Source: Ixodes scapularis (Eukaryota; Arthropoda; Arachnida; Ixodida; Ixodidae). Taken from it: a stretch of DNA of 64,000 nucleotides. The stretch spans positions 12,748,716 to 12,812,715 of the forward strand of contig NW_024609857.1 in the NCBI RefSeq assembly GCF_016920785.2, in the 5' to 3' direction. Each line of letters begins with the position of its first letter. Position 1 is the stretch's first letter. Shown in pieces: positions 50,301-57,670 of this stretch. The notes under the pieces are model-generated. The model saw only the letters and a program-made list of their open reading frames with translations. It did not search any database and was not told where the DNA came from. Position numbers and translations under genes: made by a program.

Positions 50301-53300
50301 CAAGTTGGTATACCTATTTGTATAATCTCATCAGAAGTTCCGGAATTTTTGTACCTGCTGAGACTTTTCACTTTTTGATAAGGCTAAAATATTCAAATAC
50401 CGATATAAAATTTCTTTTTACGATGTAGAAGATAAAAATACTTTGATCTGTCGGAAGGTAGCAAGCTCCCGAAGGGGTAAATTCCTGCGTCAGGGGCTTA
50501 AAATGAAAGAACGGTTTTCTAGAAAAAGTCGGGACTTTTATTTTATAAAGGTAACGACTTAAGATTCCTTCTGAGGAATTATTTGAACAAATTCTGTCCT
50601 GCAGTGTAATGTGCGAGAGGTCGTTAGATAGCTTTATTAATTTCAGACTTAGGGCACGAAAAGTAATCCTTTCATTAACTAAGACAAACGGTTCTGGCAA
50701 GAAAAATTGAAGAAGCACTGCTAACAAATGTTAATGACTGATATTATTGGTGATTTCAAGGATAAGGTGATGGTATGAAATAACAATAATAAAAAATGAA
50801 TTCCTTGTTGACGTTTACAACGCGCACAAGTACTAACGTCCGACTTCAATGCTGCGTGTAAATAATTAGGTGCAGCACAGAAGACTTTAAGCATACTGAG
50901 AGCGGTTCGAGACCGATTAGTACTTATTGTAATGAACTGCCCTTGAACGTTTTGAAATAAATGATTATAACGCCAATAGGGGCTATAGCTATTCGAAAGT
51001 TTTTGACAGGGGAGTAATACTAAAAATATGAGTTGATCATGCCGAAATGTCAATCTTCTGGGTGGCTGATGCATTGAACCGCTTTAAGGAGCGCACAAAT
51101 CTCCTTCACAAAATATTATACATAGTCCGCACCTTGCTTACTGCTTATAAGTGATACATGAAGGTTTAAGGATGGGCTTGTTGTTTCTGAATTTTCGTTT
51201 ATTACAGTTTCGCTGCTAAGTAATACAAGAAAAAAGGAAAGACTGAAAAAAAATGGCTGGAGAAAAAAAAAAGGAAAGTCTGGTCATAATGACGCGGATG
51301 CTTTTATGGCTTGTATCTTTTTATTTCCTGTAGTTTATTTTTTGTGCAACCCAGCAGCGCAGTATAAATCAATATGAAAAACATAATAATCACAGAGCGA
51401 ACTGCTTTATGAATCTTTATACAAAGACCGGAACAAAGGGCCCACTGTATCGTCAGCTTGATTACCGTTTGAAAAAGAACACAATACGAAACATTCCTGA
51501 CTCGGGATGCGCTTTGTCCTCGGACGGATTCTTAGCGCTACCCAGTGTTGCCCTCCTCCCGGACCCGTCTTTGGTTACCTCCTCCGTTCTGGTATGCGAG
51601 AGTAGGGAACCTCCAGACGTTGCCGAGGCCGATGGAAATCGACAAGCAGGAGAGGAAGAACTGCATTCCTTTGCCCCATTGTTTCCGGGAATCCGCAGCC
51701 GGCTTCTCGTCGTCGCCCTGCAAAGTGCGAAAGCACGAACCACAAGATGCTCAATGTCTAGGGCTTTTTTTTTTTAAATTTTTTTTAGCGGAAGAGAAAA
51801 GGCAAAGTGCGCTCTGGATGTGCCTTGTATCTAAAACTTATTTCTGCAAAAAGAAAAAAAAGATCAAGAGATACGTTAAATTCTTGTGCCTTGGAAGCAC
51901 AGCAATCCAGTTTTTTCTGGCCATTATAAAATATACACATCGTTCTACTAAGCGAAAAAAAAGCTTTTTGTTGATGCGTTTTACTTTGCATCAGTTCCAA
52001 AACGTTCTTTACGTTTTGGTTTTGCTGTAATCACGAAATGACAGTGGACCACACAAAAAGCGTGCAGTTGTTTGTGGGCCCCAAAGAAAAATAAAACATA
52101 GTATTATTATTATTACGTTAAATAATTAATGCCTAAATCAATCAACGAAAGTTAATATTTTACTTTGAATTTATTCTGTTTTAACGGCGTGTACAAACAC
52201 CTTCAGAAACAGGCACCGCTCGAATGGTTTCTGTTCCCACTACCTCGAAGTTTGTTCACTATATTGTTCCAAACGTCAATTTTTCGAGTTATGTGAAACG
52301 TATTACAGCATCATATATAATGGGTATGATCATAAATACTGGGGAAAGAAATTCGTTTTAATGAGAAATCGAAACTTGTTCCTTTCGAAAACAAAACAGT
52401 TTGAAAAATTTCATTTTGTCGTTTTCAAAGATGTTTGACTGTTGCTAAGTACGATTGAGTCTGAGCATCGAATTACTGTTTTCCAACAGAGACAGAATTC
52501 TTCGTTTTTCTTGAAGTTAAGGCGTGGGCGGTTCAATATTGTCAGTATGCCACCGCGTTTCTTTTGTGCGCGGATATACTAAATAAATATTTTGTGTTTC
52601 TAAACACTGGAAAAAATAGATTTCGGATTAAATTTTTCTACATCACAGATCGGTAACAACGTTCGCTACGTTTGTATAAGAAAAAAACACGAGATACATT
52701 TTTTTTTACTTAAAAAGAAAATGCTGGATTAATAAGTACTCAGAAGCACGACAAAAAAAAAAAAAGAATATACAAGCTGGTTCTAACGATTGAATATCGG
52801 CTTGAATCGAGATTGCACACTGGAATTTACTAATCGTTACTTATTTTGGGGTCACAGTGATATTCAACGCAATACAGATTCTTCATTTTCTCGACAATCA
52901 AAATACTTCTTCTTTTGTCGCGCTCGCGTCAGTTTTTATAGCAATGATTCGTTCAGCTGTACTAAATTTTGTTTTAGAATAAGTTACGTTTTAGGATAGC
53001 TGCGAAAAAAACTTGACGGAACGTATTGTTTAAAATATCTCGGTGTATTCAGTTTTCTGCAGATCTACTCGACGCGGGTTCCGGAAGAAATGTCCCCGGA
53101 AAAAACGTCCCCGGAAAAAATGTCCCCGGAAAAGAAGTCCCCGGAAAAAATGTCCCCGGAAAAAAAGGCCCCAGGTGGAAAGTAGGAAAAAATGTCCCCA
53201 AAGGGACATTTTTTCCACTTCAAGTACAATCCGTTTTTGACTTTTGTGTATGAATCAAGAGTTTGTCATTTCATTCCTGATTTTGCAACATTGCATCTCA

Positions 53301-54754
53301 ACTGTTTGTGTTTGTTTTTCATTGTGAATAAAACATTCATAACACTTCTAGCTAAAACCAAATTATTGTGTCGGGAAATTTGAGAGGTACTTGTGTACCC
53401 TTTTCCAAATAGGTAAAAAGCGCGACACTTAACACGAACAAGCGATCGCTAGTTTTTTTTTTTTTTTTTTTTTTTTTAAGGGGCGAAGTTTTTTAGGGTC
53501 TAGCCTTGTCCGTCCGGCGTCCGCGCTCACATCGATTGCCATCCCATCTGTCTTCTTAAAAAAAGAAAAAATGTTTGCGCAGTCGACAGGATTCAAGCCT
53601 GTGCGGGAGACCCCAATGGATTTCTAGTCCATCGCCTTAACTGCGGGACGAGTAGGGGGCTCTGAGATGGGGTGGTAACTCAAGAGCTGAGGATGTCATG
53701 GATGAAACGTTGCATGTAGCCGCTCAACGTCTATACAACAGAGGGCGCTGCGGTCAAATGCGAATGTAATCGCGTTAAACTTTGCATGCATTGGCTCAAC
53801 GTTAGGAGAGGGCGGAGGGCGCTGCGGTCAAATGCTCAAATGCGTATATAACCACGTTCTATACCACACATTCTCTTTCTGACATGGACGTGGAGATGCT
53901 TTCCCACGGCATCCAGCGGATCCAAGCTGATCCGCTAAAAGAACCACTGGCTCTGCATTTCACCGACCATAAAGCAGTAATAATGAAGTCGAAACGCAAC
54001 CCGGAACTCAGCAATACCTATGAGCAATAAAAAAAAAATCAGCACCATCAGCACTACCTATGAACAATAAAATCAGTATCATCAGCACCACCAGAGCTTC
54101 GCCCCAATCAACATAATTCACCACGTGGAGATGCGGTCATTTCTTTATAGAAACGAGAGGTTAATTGTCATCAAAGTTATTATAGGTATTGAAGGTGCTT
54201 ATTTGGGGATATAATGCAAACGGTACAATTTCGTTCTCACTAATCCTCTTTCGGAGCCGTTTTCCCCTACCTGCCACACGGTGCCTTTTTTCCCAGGACA
54301 TATGACCGGACCGCCCGAAGCACATGAGGATCAGGGAAACCCAGAGATAGAAAATCCTTTGGGGACATTTTTTCCTACTTTCCATCTGGGACCTTTTTTT
54401 CCGGGGCCTTTTTTTCCGGGGCCTTTATTTCCGGGGACATTTTTTCCGGGGACATTTATTCCGGGGACATTTTTTCCTACACCCACTCGACGCTGGAGTT
54501 GCACGTGCCGAACGTAGGCTTTGCCGACTTATTACTAGATTATGTCGCTCCTGACGCATTCATTGAATCAGCAGCGCACTGATTAGATTCTTAGTCACTC
54601 ATTGTTCCTTATTCTCCAGATACACGCAATACAATGAAAACGGCTGACAGCTTTTATCGGGTCAAAAGAGTATACTTACCGCCGATAACGAGTTTAGTGC
54701 CAACGCAGTGTCTTGAGTGGTGTCGTGATTTTCTCGATGATATTCCTTGTACAT
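36204..54754 (-). CDS. SLC6-family sodium-coupled transporter, nutrient amino acid transporter-like; complete, 15 coding exons
   Basis: Coding exons in order: 54754-54680, 51717-51579, 47745-47614, 46819-46656, 45564-45506, 44518-44386, 42486-42352, 42055-41952, 41870-41737, 41235-41120, 40564-40436, 39607-39508, 39043-38943, 38155-37997, 36377-36204. All introns are GT-AG, phases match, and the sum is 1,854 nt (617 residues plus stop), the usual SLC6 length. TM1 carries the signature GLGNVWRFP (residues 55-63) followed by NGGGAF (69-74). EL2 has the conserved cysteine pair C156/C165 and two N-glycosylation sequons (N172, N177). TM6 has the EQSFFSL motif (286-292) with Ser291 at the Na1 position, and TM8 has GLGTG with Thr at a Na2 position. 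Family knowledge: these plasma-membrane carriers move neutral amino acids with Na+, often Cl-. The pattern (KPVYFMELAIGQF, DTMTSILAG, RDAFF) fits invertebrate NATs better than monoamine or GABA carriers. Substrate is not determined. The start was chosen because it is the only ATG in the exon that reads in phase into TM1. Confidence 0.93.
36504..36643. mobile_element. Foldback MITE in intron 14
   Basis: CATTTCGTCGTTTACCCTGA pairs with TTAGGGTAAACGACGAAATG, and GAAGAGCAGAAGTAACAGA pairs exactly with its complement near 36590-36608. A T-run near 36531-36550 sits in the left arm. It is an almost complete hairpin. Confidence 0.85.
36918..37080. mobile_element. Foldback MITE, TAGGGAGTTTT family, copy 3 (right end worn)
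   Basis: Begins TAGGGAGTTTTCTTAGACCG and follows the reverse complement of 31845-32009 through CCGCAACGAAGAAG and CCTTGACTGT, but the right tip has diverged. It lies in intron 14 of the transporter gene. Confidence 0.75.
37367..37974. mobile_element. Inverted-repeat element X, copy 1, interrupted by element Y
   Basis: Matches 55081-55512: shared blocks include TTTAGCGTCCTAT, GATCCTGGCGGTTGG, GAAATGCTGGCGAAAAGCAC, ATGACGTCATCAGGCGGAAAT and TTTTTTGGACGCGG. A 187-bp foldback (37425-37611) is inserted in it. The right end stops about 20 nt before the splice donor of exon 14 (37996) and appears truncated. Confidence 0.75.
37425..37611. mobile_element. Foldback MITE Y, copy 1
   Basis: TCTGCTTCTTGCGCAGGAGT pairs with the right end (reverse complement TCTGCTTCTTGCACAGGGGT). 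Pairing continues through GCCGAGCTCTGATTGGCT and ATAGTGGGTAGAC. The same element recurs at 55528-55716. Confidence 0.85.
37997..38155 (-). CDS. SLC6 transporter exon 14
   Basis: Acceptor TATCCCAG, donor CAG|GTAACT, phases 0/0. It encodes residues 508-560, covering TM12 (QIIGWVMAAIAIGQVPLWM) with a sequon NAT in the loop before it. Confidence 0.93.
38943..39043 (-). CDS. SLC6 transporter exon 13
   Basis: Acceptor ATTGCAG, donor ATT|GTAAGT. It encodes the end of residue 474 to residue 507: GLRNVCDDFEFMLKGK, then SWYWKMTWGFITPVSL, the typical loop and TM11 of this family. Confidence 0.93.
39508..39607 (-). CDS. SLC6 transporter exon 12
   Basis: The acceptor follows a pure T/A-run polypyrimidine tract (TTTTTAG), donor TATG|GTGAGT. 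It encodes residues 441-474, including TM10 (AVFMYAIFEVVGLMWIYG). Confidence 0.92.
40436..40564 (-). CDS. SLC6 transporter exon 11
   Basis: Acceptor TTTTATAG, donor GAC|GTAAGT, phases 0/0. It encodes residues 398-440: VGDVQAITTVLTDQFP (end of TM8 and loop), then TM9 (ISILFCVICFGTGLILC). Confidence 0.93.
41120..41235 (-). CDS. SLC6 transporter exon 10
   Basis: Acceptor CTTAAAG, donor GGT|GTAAGT. It encodes residues 359-397: DLALAFVTYPEALSRI (EL4), then TM8 (LWSVMFFIMLFLLGLGTG). Confidence 0.92.
41737..41870 (-). CDS. SLC6 transporter exon 9
   Basis: Acceptor TCTTTTCAG, donor TCCG|GTAAGC. It encodes residues 314-359: RDAFFISIADTMTSILAG (TM7) and the start of EL4 (LAHELNTDDVSQVLKG). Confidence 0.93.
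41952..42055 (-). CDS. SLC6 transporter exon 8
   Basis: Acceptor TATTTAAG, donor GGAAG|GTTTGT. It encodes residues 280-314, TM6 with EQSFFSLTTAFGHLIMYASF, the unwound substrate- and Na+-binding segment. Confidence 0.93.
42352..42486 (-). CDS. SLC6 transporter exon 7
   Basis: Acceptor TTTTCAG, donor GAG|GTAAGT, phases 0/0. It encodes residues 235-279: VVYLTSSMPYVVMISLLV (TM5) and EL3 up to FFVPHWEKILEIE. Confidence 0.93.
42937..43516 (-). mobile_element. Possible solo LTR in intron 6
   Basis: On the minus strand the block starts TGTAACAAGTAACATATAAC and ends CCAGGACTCAACA (TG...CA borders), with AATAAAGGATCC near 43090-43101 as a plausible LTR polyadenylation signal. No target duplication is visible and no internal retroelement sequence is present, so the call is weak. 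Confidence 0.3.
43752..43769. repeat. C homopolymer run in intron 6
   Basis: Eighteen consecutive C on the plus strand followed by TCCTCCCTC. It reads as a G-run on the transcribed RNA of the transporter gene. Confidence 0.9.
44208..44356. repeat. Foldback plus (CTAT)n/(TA)n microsatellite in intron 6
   Basis: TAACTGAGAAGAA pairs with TTCTTCTCAGTTA (44297-44309), and AAAACAGCAACAACGGACGA pairs exactly with its complement near 44263-44282. A (CTAT)n then (TA)n run follows to 44356, only 30 nt from the donor of exon 6. Another (TA)n run is at 44155-44170. Confidence 0.85.
44386..44518 (-). CDS. SLC6 transporter exon 6
   Basis: Acceptor AATTACAG, donor AAA|GTAAGC. It encodes residues 190-234: RHVLRDSGGF (end of EL2), then TM4 (WRMALCFLLAWTCEALSTL) and RGIRSVGK. 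Confidence 0.92.
45506..45564 (-). CDS. SLC6 transporter exon 5 (short)
   Basis: Acceptor CTTGCAG, donor TTTCA|GTACGT. A stronger-looking downstream donor (CAG|GTAACT) was rejected because it breaks the phase with exon 6. The 59-nt exon encodes residues 171-190 in EL2: ANRSVLNSSS with two glycosylation sequons, then AEQYFQ. Confidence 0.88.
45902..46347. mobile_element. MITE with TTAAAGGGATGCTGAAC tips, in intron 4
   Basis: Left TTAAAGAGATGCTGAACCGA mirrors right (reverse complement) TTAAAGGGATGCTGAACTGA. The match extends through AAATT. The 446-bp element has no coding frame of note. Confidence 0.85.
46656..46819 (-). CDS. SLC6 transporter exon 4
   Basis: Acceptor TGTTTCAG, donor GCG|GTACGG. 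It encodes residues 116-170: TM3 (GIGVAQLFSTFYVTVSYNY onward) and early EL2 with LPWTHCDPEW and the cysteine pair C156/C165. Confidence 0.93.
47217..47237. repeat. C-run in intron 3
   Basis: Twenty-one C on the plus strand, followed by TCCCTC. At 47255-47410 the neighbouring sequence carries GACGTCACGTCACGGG and TTTAGCGGGC words related to the array at 56735-57265. Confidence 0.85.
47614..47745 (-). CDS. SLC6 transporter exon 3
   Basis: Acceptor ACCTCCAG, donor AAAG|GTCGGA. It encodes the end of residue 72 to residue 116: GAFLIPYFVVLFLIGKPV (TM2), then FMELAIGQFVSKSHVKVW, the conserved first intracellular loop. Confidence 0.93.
48387..48495. repeat. Foldback element in intron 2
   Basis: ACAACCCGAGACGGAGGTTTA pairs (21-bp arm) with TAAACCCCAATCTCGGGTTG, and GACAAACACAAAC pairs with GTTTGTGTTTGT. 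The loop is about 14 nt. Confidence 0.8.
48717..48775. repeat. C-run and (CA)n microsatellite in intron 2
   Basis: A short C-run leads into an imperfect CA repeat interrupted by CATAC and AAACC. Confidence 0.85.
48795..49132. mobile_element. MITE with TTAAAGGGAAG tips, in intron 2
   Basis: Left TTAAAGGGAAGATGGGGCA, right (reverse complement) TTAAAGGGAAGCTACGTAGC. The interior includes TGACGTCA and AGCCCCGCCCCC. Short tips and no coding frame. Confidence 0.65.
49394..49670. repeat. Diverged tandem duplication, about 147-bp unit, in intron 2
   Basis: TTCCATTGACAACGAATG at 49414 recurs as TTCCATTGATAACGAATG at 49561, followed in both copies by AATCTACGGAATT and ACTGATGTCG. A smaller internal repeat of TTTCAAAGTGCTGCGTG sits at the junction. 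Confidence 0.85.
49671..51578. other. Remainder of intron 2, nothing recognised
   Basis: Long minus-strand open frames at 50368-50727 and 50721-51074 look like chance or a much-decayed repeat. They have no domain I can name. Confidence 0.45.
51579..51717 (-). CDS. SLC6 transporter exon 2 (TM1)
   Basis: Acceptor CTTTGCAG, donor GGAG|GTAACC. It encodes residues 26-72, with RKQWGKGMQFFLSC leading into GLGNVWRFP and NGGG. This is the most diagnostic exon of the family. Confidence 0.95.
53480..54105. mobile_element. Nested element with GGGGCGAAG tips and tRNA-like segment
   Basis: GGGGCGAAG at 53480 mirrors CTTCGCCCC at 54097-54105. Copy A lacks this block, confirming a nested insertion. It contains a serine-tRNA-like segment on the minus strand, a tandem repeat of GAGGGCGCTGCGGTCAAATG (53750 and 53815) and repeated CAGCACCATCAGCACTACC near the right end. 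It starts next to a long T-run (53454-53477). Confidence 0.7.
53577..53645 (-). pseudogene. tRNA-Ser(AGA)-derived pseudogene or SINE head
   Basis: The minus strand reads TTAAGGCGATGGACTAGAAA, with AGA (53625-53623) in anticodon position, then TCCATTGGGGTCTCCC (variable arm), then GGCTTGAATCC (a mutated B box) and CGACTGCG at the 3' acceptor end. The anticodon stem, variable arm and T arm match a eukaryotic serine tRNA. The 5' acceptor strand and most of the D arm/A box are replaced by unrelated sequence, so it cannot fold as a complete tRNA. Confidence 0.75.
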
Positions 54755-54766
54755 GGACCCAGGGTC
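54680..54766 (-). CDS. SLC6 transporter exon 1 of the coding region (start codon)
   Basis: Acceptor TTTGACAG at 54767, a 12-nt untranslated leader, ATG at 54754-54752, donor GCG|GTAAGT. It encodes residues 1-25 (MYKEYHRENHD onward, acidic and polar as SLC6 N-termini are) and joins in phase 0 to exon 2. The acceptor means at least one untranslated exon lies further upstream; it was not found. Confidence 0.85.
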
Positions 54767-55080
54767 CTGTCAAAGAGACAGAGTCAGCCTCCTTGTACTG
54801 GGTAAAGAGTTATACAATAGCGCTTTCGCCATACAAAAAAAAAAAAAAAAGACTGGGGCAGTTTCGTGTTACTTACAATACAGTAGGAGCGATAACAACC
54901 GCACGTCAAGGCGAAGTGGTTAAGCATCGACGTCGCGTTCGGATCAAAAGAGACATTTGACCATTTTGTTCTCAACGCTTTTGTTTCTCCTTTTTGTTCC
55001 GTGGCGCGTGAATGCGCGTCCCCCGGCACGAGGTCTTGGCATTGACAGTGCTACAGCGGCGTTTTGTTACGCTCTACTAT
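54767..55080. other. 5' intron of the transporter gene, nothing further recognised
   Basis: Contains an A-run at 54836-54849. Because exon 1 begins with an acceptor, this is intronic; the promoter must be upstream, possibly beyond the repeats at 55-60 kb. Confidence 0.5.
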
Positions 55081-55512
55081 ACTATGGTGCCTGGATCTCG
55101 TCTTTGACTGGTGTGTTTAGCGTCCTATCCCGCCCATACATCAAAAGTGGTCCCGATGTGGCAACAAATGACGCGAGTGTCATGCTGTTGCCTGTCGCGA
55201 TCCTGGCGGTTGGCCGCAGAAATGCTGGCGAAAAGCACGAGCGAACGCGAATGTCGCTGTCGTCACTGCGTCCCTTTAGGCATCCCAGGCGTCCCAACTC
55301 CGGCTGCTCTAGCTTCCGTGAACTGTCACAGTGGAAAGCGACCTGCAGCAGAACAGGCATCTGCTACAGACACCACAACTGTTGGGACGCCGCCAGGGTC
55401 GCGACCGGCGACAGCATGACACTTCTATGACGTCATCAGGCGGAAATCAAGGGACCACTTTTTTGGCCGCGGTAAACACACCAGTCGGAGACGCGTTCCA
55501 GGCACCATAACT
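55081..55512. mobile_element. Inverted-repeat element X, copy 2
   Basis: Left TATGGTGCCTGGATCTCGTC mirrors right (reverse complement) TATGGTGCCTGGAACGCGTC. The match extends about 45 bp through GACTGGTGTGTTTA. ACTATA occurs on both flanks and may be the target duplication. No transposase frame. Confidence 0.8.
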
Positions 55513-55527
55513 ATAAGGAGAGCAAGT

Positions 55528-55716
55528 CGTCTGCTTCTTGCGCAGGGGTTGCGGTGACGTCAGAAGGACGCCGAGCTCTGATTGGCTATGATTGAAAGGA
55601 TAGTGGGTAGCCCTCAATGCTAGATGACGCGAGGTCTACCCACTTTTTTTTTTTTAATCAGCCAATAAGAGCTCGGCGTTCCGATATCATCGCAACCCTT
55701 GTGCAAAAAGCAGACG
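55528..55716. mobile_element. Foldback MITE Y, copy 2
   Basis: Same foldback as 37425-37611, with GACGCCGAGCTCTGATTGGC on the left and GCCAATAAGAGCTCGGCGTT on the right. Here it sits just beside element X rather than inside it. Confidence 0.85.
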
Positions 55717-56214
55717 AACTTGAGCTCTGCATTGCGCCCCAAACTCCCCTCCTCCATCTTGTGTGGACACTTTTTGTGTACAAACATTGGCAGTGACCTT
55801 TACCTCCAGAGTCCTATAACTAGGGTTCCGTGTATTCAGATAAAGCCGATTAACCCCGAAAAACATTCGCCGGTTAAGTGTTCGGCGATTCGGATTTACC
55901 CGAATCTCGAGGTTGGGATGGCGGAATAAAAAGTTACAAAGTCGGTGCTTTACGAATAAAGTTTGTCAATGTGCAGGCTTAGGGGCTCTAGGAAGAGGCC
56001 AATTAAGTTTTTTCTCCATTTTGGGTCATTGACAAAATAGTTTCTGGTTTATCTCGTGAAGGTTCGTTCAATGGGCCCATGTAGTTCTGGTCCACGACAA
56101 AAGTCACTGTTCCGGTTTCCAGTTTGAACCTTACTATTTGTGCTTCTTAGAGGGAAGAAGAGTTGTGTTTTTATAACAGTGGAAGATGCGAACCTGTAGA
56201 TTTCATAGGATGGG
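55717..56214. other. No gene recognised
   Basis: Spacer between repeats with no domain, splice structure or element boundary. Confidence 0.4.
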
Positions 56215-56390
56215 GAGGCAGGCGCACGTAGCCATGATTTTAATTCGATGGGTTCATGACAAAATGCTGTATGAGGGGGAGGGGCGGGGGAAGAGGAGGC
56301 CCCAGCAAAATCAAAAATTGCGGGGGGGGAGGGGGGGGGGGGGGCGTCCCCCCCCCCCCTCCCCCCCCGCTTTTCTGGCTACGTGCCTGT
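56215..56390. mobile_element. G-rich foldback MITE, copy 2
   Basis: Left GCACGTAGCCATGATTTT, right (reverse complement) GGCACGTAGCCAGAAAAG. The interior ATGACAAAATGCTGTATGAG matches copy 1 at 8754-8922, followed by G-runs and then C-runs (56348-56368) that can pair with each other. Confidence 0.8.
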
Positions 56391-56734
56391 GTGGAGGGCA
56401 GCTGAAGATTTTAGGAGTTCAGGCGTTGGCTATTTTTTAGTACCGACGCTTATTAAAGTAACACTTTTTTTAAAGACATGTCGTGAGAAAGTTGGTTCTG
56501 CCAATAGCAAGGGCGCCAGTGCAAAATGTAGCAACATAAGTATATTTCGATACCGGTGAGTGTTTTATGCATGTAGCGTACGTTTATGTCCATTACTTAT
56601 TTTTATATTGAAACAAAAATAAATAAGATCTAACAAAAGTAAGCTTCGATAAACCACGACGAACCACGATTTCACAAAAAATAAACAAGACGGAATCCTA
56701 CCCATAATGAACGAAATATATTATTGGGGGCCCG

Positions 56735-57265
56735 AGACGGATTTAGTGACTGAATTGGTGTGTTATGTGACGTATATATTTCCACTAAATTTAACCGAGA
56801 ATCTGAATGGTTGTATAGGTAACATGACGTCGATTTCCCCTTCAAAATTTATCGGGGAAACTGGGTTTATATCTAGATCATAAGACATGAATTCTTTTCG
56901 CTGAATTTAGCAGGTAACCGCATTAGTGTATTATTGGTTTCCCGCTAAAGTTAGCGACGAAACCGAATTGATGTAGAGGTCTCGTACCGTCATTTTCCTC
57001 AAGGTGTATAAGTCATGTGACTTCAGGTGACGTCACGTGACGCCATTTTCCAGCCAAATTTAGCGGGGAAACTGAATCGGTGTATATAGGTCACGTGACG
57101 TCAATTTTTGCGCTAAATTTAGCGGGGAACCTGGACTGGTCTGTATGCCCCATGACGTACCAGGTCACATGACATCAATCTTCCCGCTAAATTTAGCCGG
57201 GGAACTGAATTGCAATATATCTCGTGATATCGACTTTTCCGCTAAATTTAGCGGGAAATGCAAGG
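56735..57265. repeat. Palindrome-bearing tandem array
   Basis: Irregular units, mostly 55-75 bp, each combine a CACGTGACGTCA-like word with a palindrome CCCGCTAAATTTAGCGGG and a linker like AACTGAATCGGTGTATAT. Copies of the AATTTAGCGGGG core fall near 56852, 56909, 56953, 57061, 57120, 57195 and 57250. A shorter related patch is in intron 3 near 47255-47410. Confidence 0.8.
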
Positions 57266-57544
57266 ACGGCCGGACGGACAAATTTTTGGAATTTAAGCGT
57301 AGCGTTAAAAAAAGCATTGCATGCTTTAAACATTCTAATTGAAAACGAGCGAGTTCGTTAATAGATACAAAACGTGAAAGTATAAAACAGCGAGAGCGAG
57401 GACGGAAACAGGACATCTTTCATTTAGCAACAACATAAAATAACACAACGATAAAACCGCTCCCCAAAGGTTTCAACGTTCTCAAAAAGGAAAAGGAGAC
57501 AATTGTTATAAAGGAAAGGGAATTTACTGTAAATATAAAAATTT

Positions 57545-57670
57545 AGAAAGCGCTGGCGTCACGACGAGGTATCACTAATCTAGTTATCTCCGATTACTTA
57601 GAATTCGACCTTTGTCATTGTCAATAATAATGAAGGTGCGGAGATATTGTTGTTTACAGTCCCAAAGGGA
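57545..57670 (-). pseudogene. Penelope-like element, C-terminal fragment
   Basis: On the minus strand this encodes GTVNNNISAPSLLLTMTKVEF and then a stop, the same C-terminus as the element at 59499-60230 (GTVNNNISAPSLSLTKTEVE). It is a short truncated copy in the same orientation. Confidence 0.8.

Larger units (their letters stand above)
53076..54484. mobile_element. DNA transposon with minisatellite-type inverted ends, copy B (9-bp TSD), in intron 1
   Basis: Flanked by exact 9-bp duplications ACTCGACGC at 53067-53075 and 54485-54493. The left end starts GGGTTCCGG and carries about five tandem copies of TCCCCGGAAAAAATG-like units (53093-53165). The right end carries the inverted units (54361-54475) and finishes CCTACACCC. 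It is in opposite orientation to copy A (7573-8459), with which it shares both flanking interiors (for example CAACTGTTTGTGTTTG-type and ATATAATGCAAAC-type words). A second element is nested at about 53480-54105. It lies about 195 nt inside intron 1 of the transporter gene. Confidence 0.88.

Noticed and set aside
50368..51074. Two consecutive minus-strand frames of about 117-119 codons in intron 2
   Set aside because: No recognisable motif, different frames, and composition like translated AT-rich intron.
53577..53645. Functional tRNA-Ser gene
   Set aside because: The 5' acceptor strand and A box are missing and the B box is mutated.
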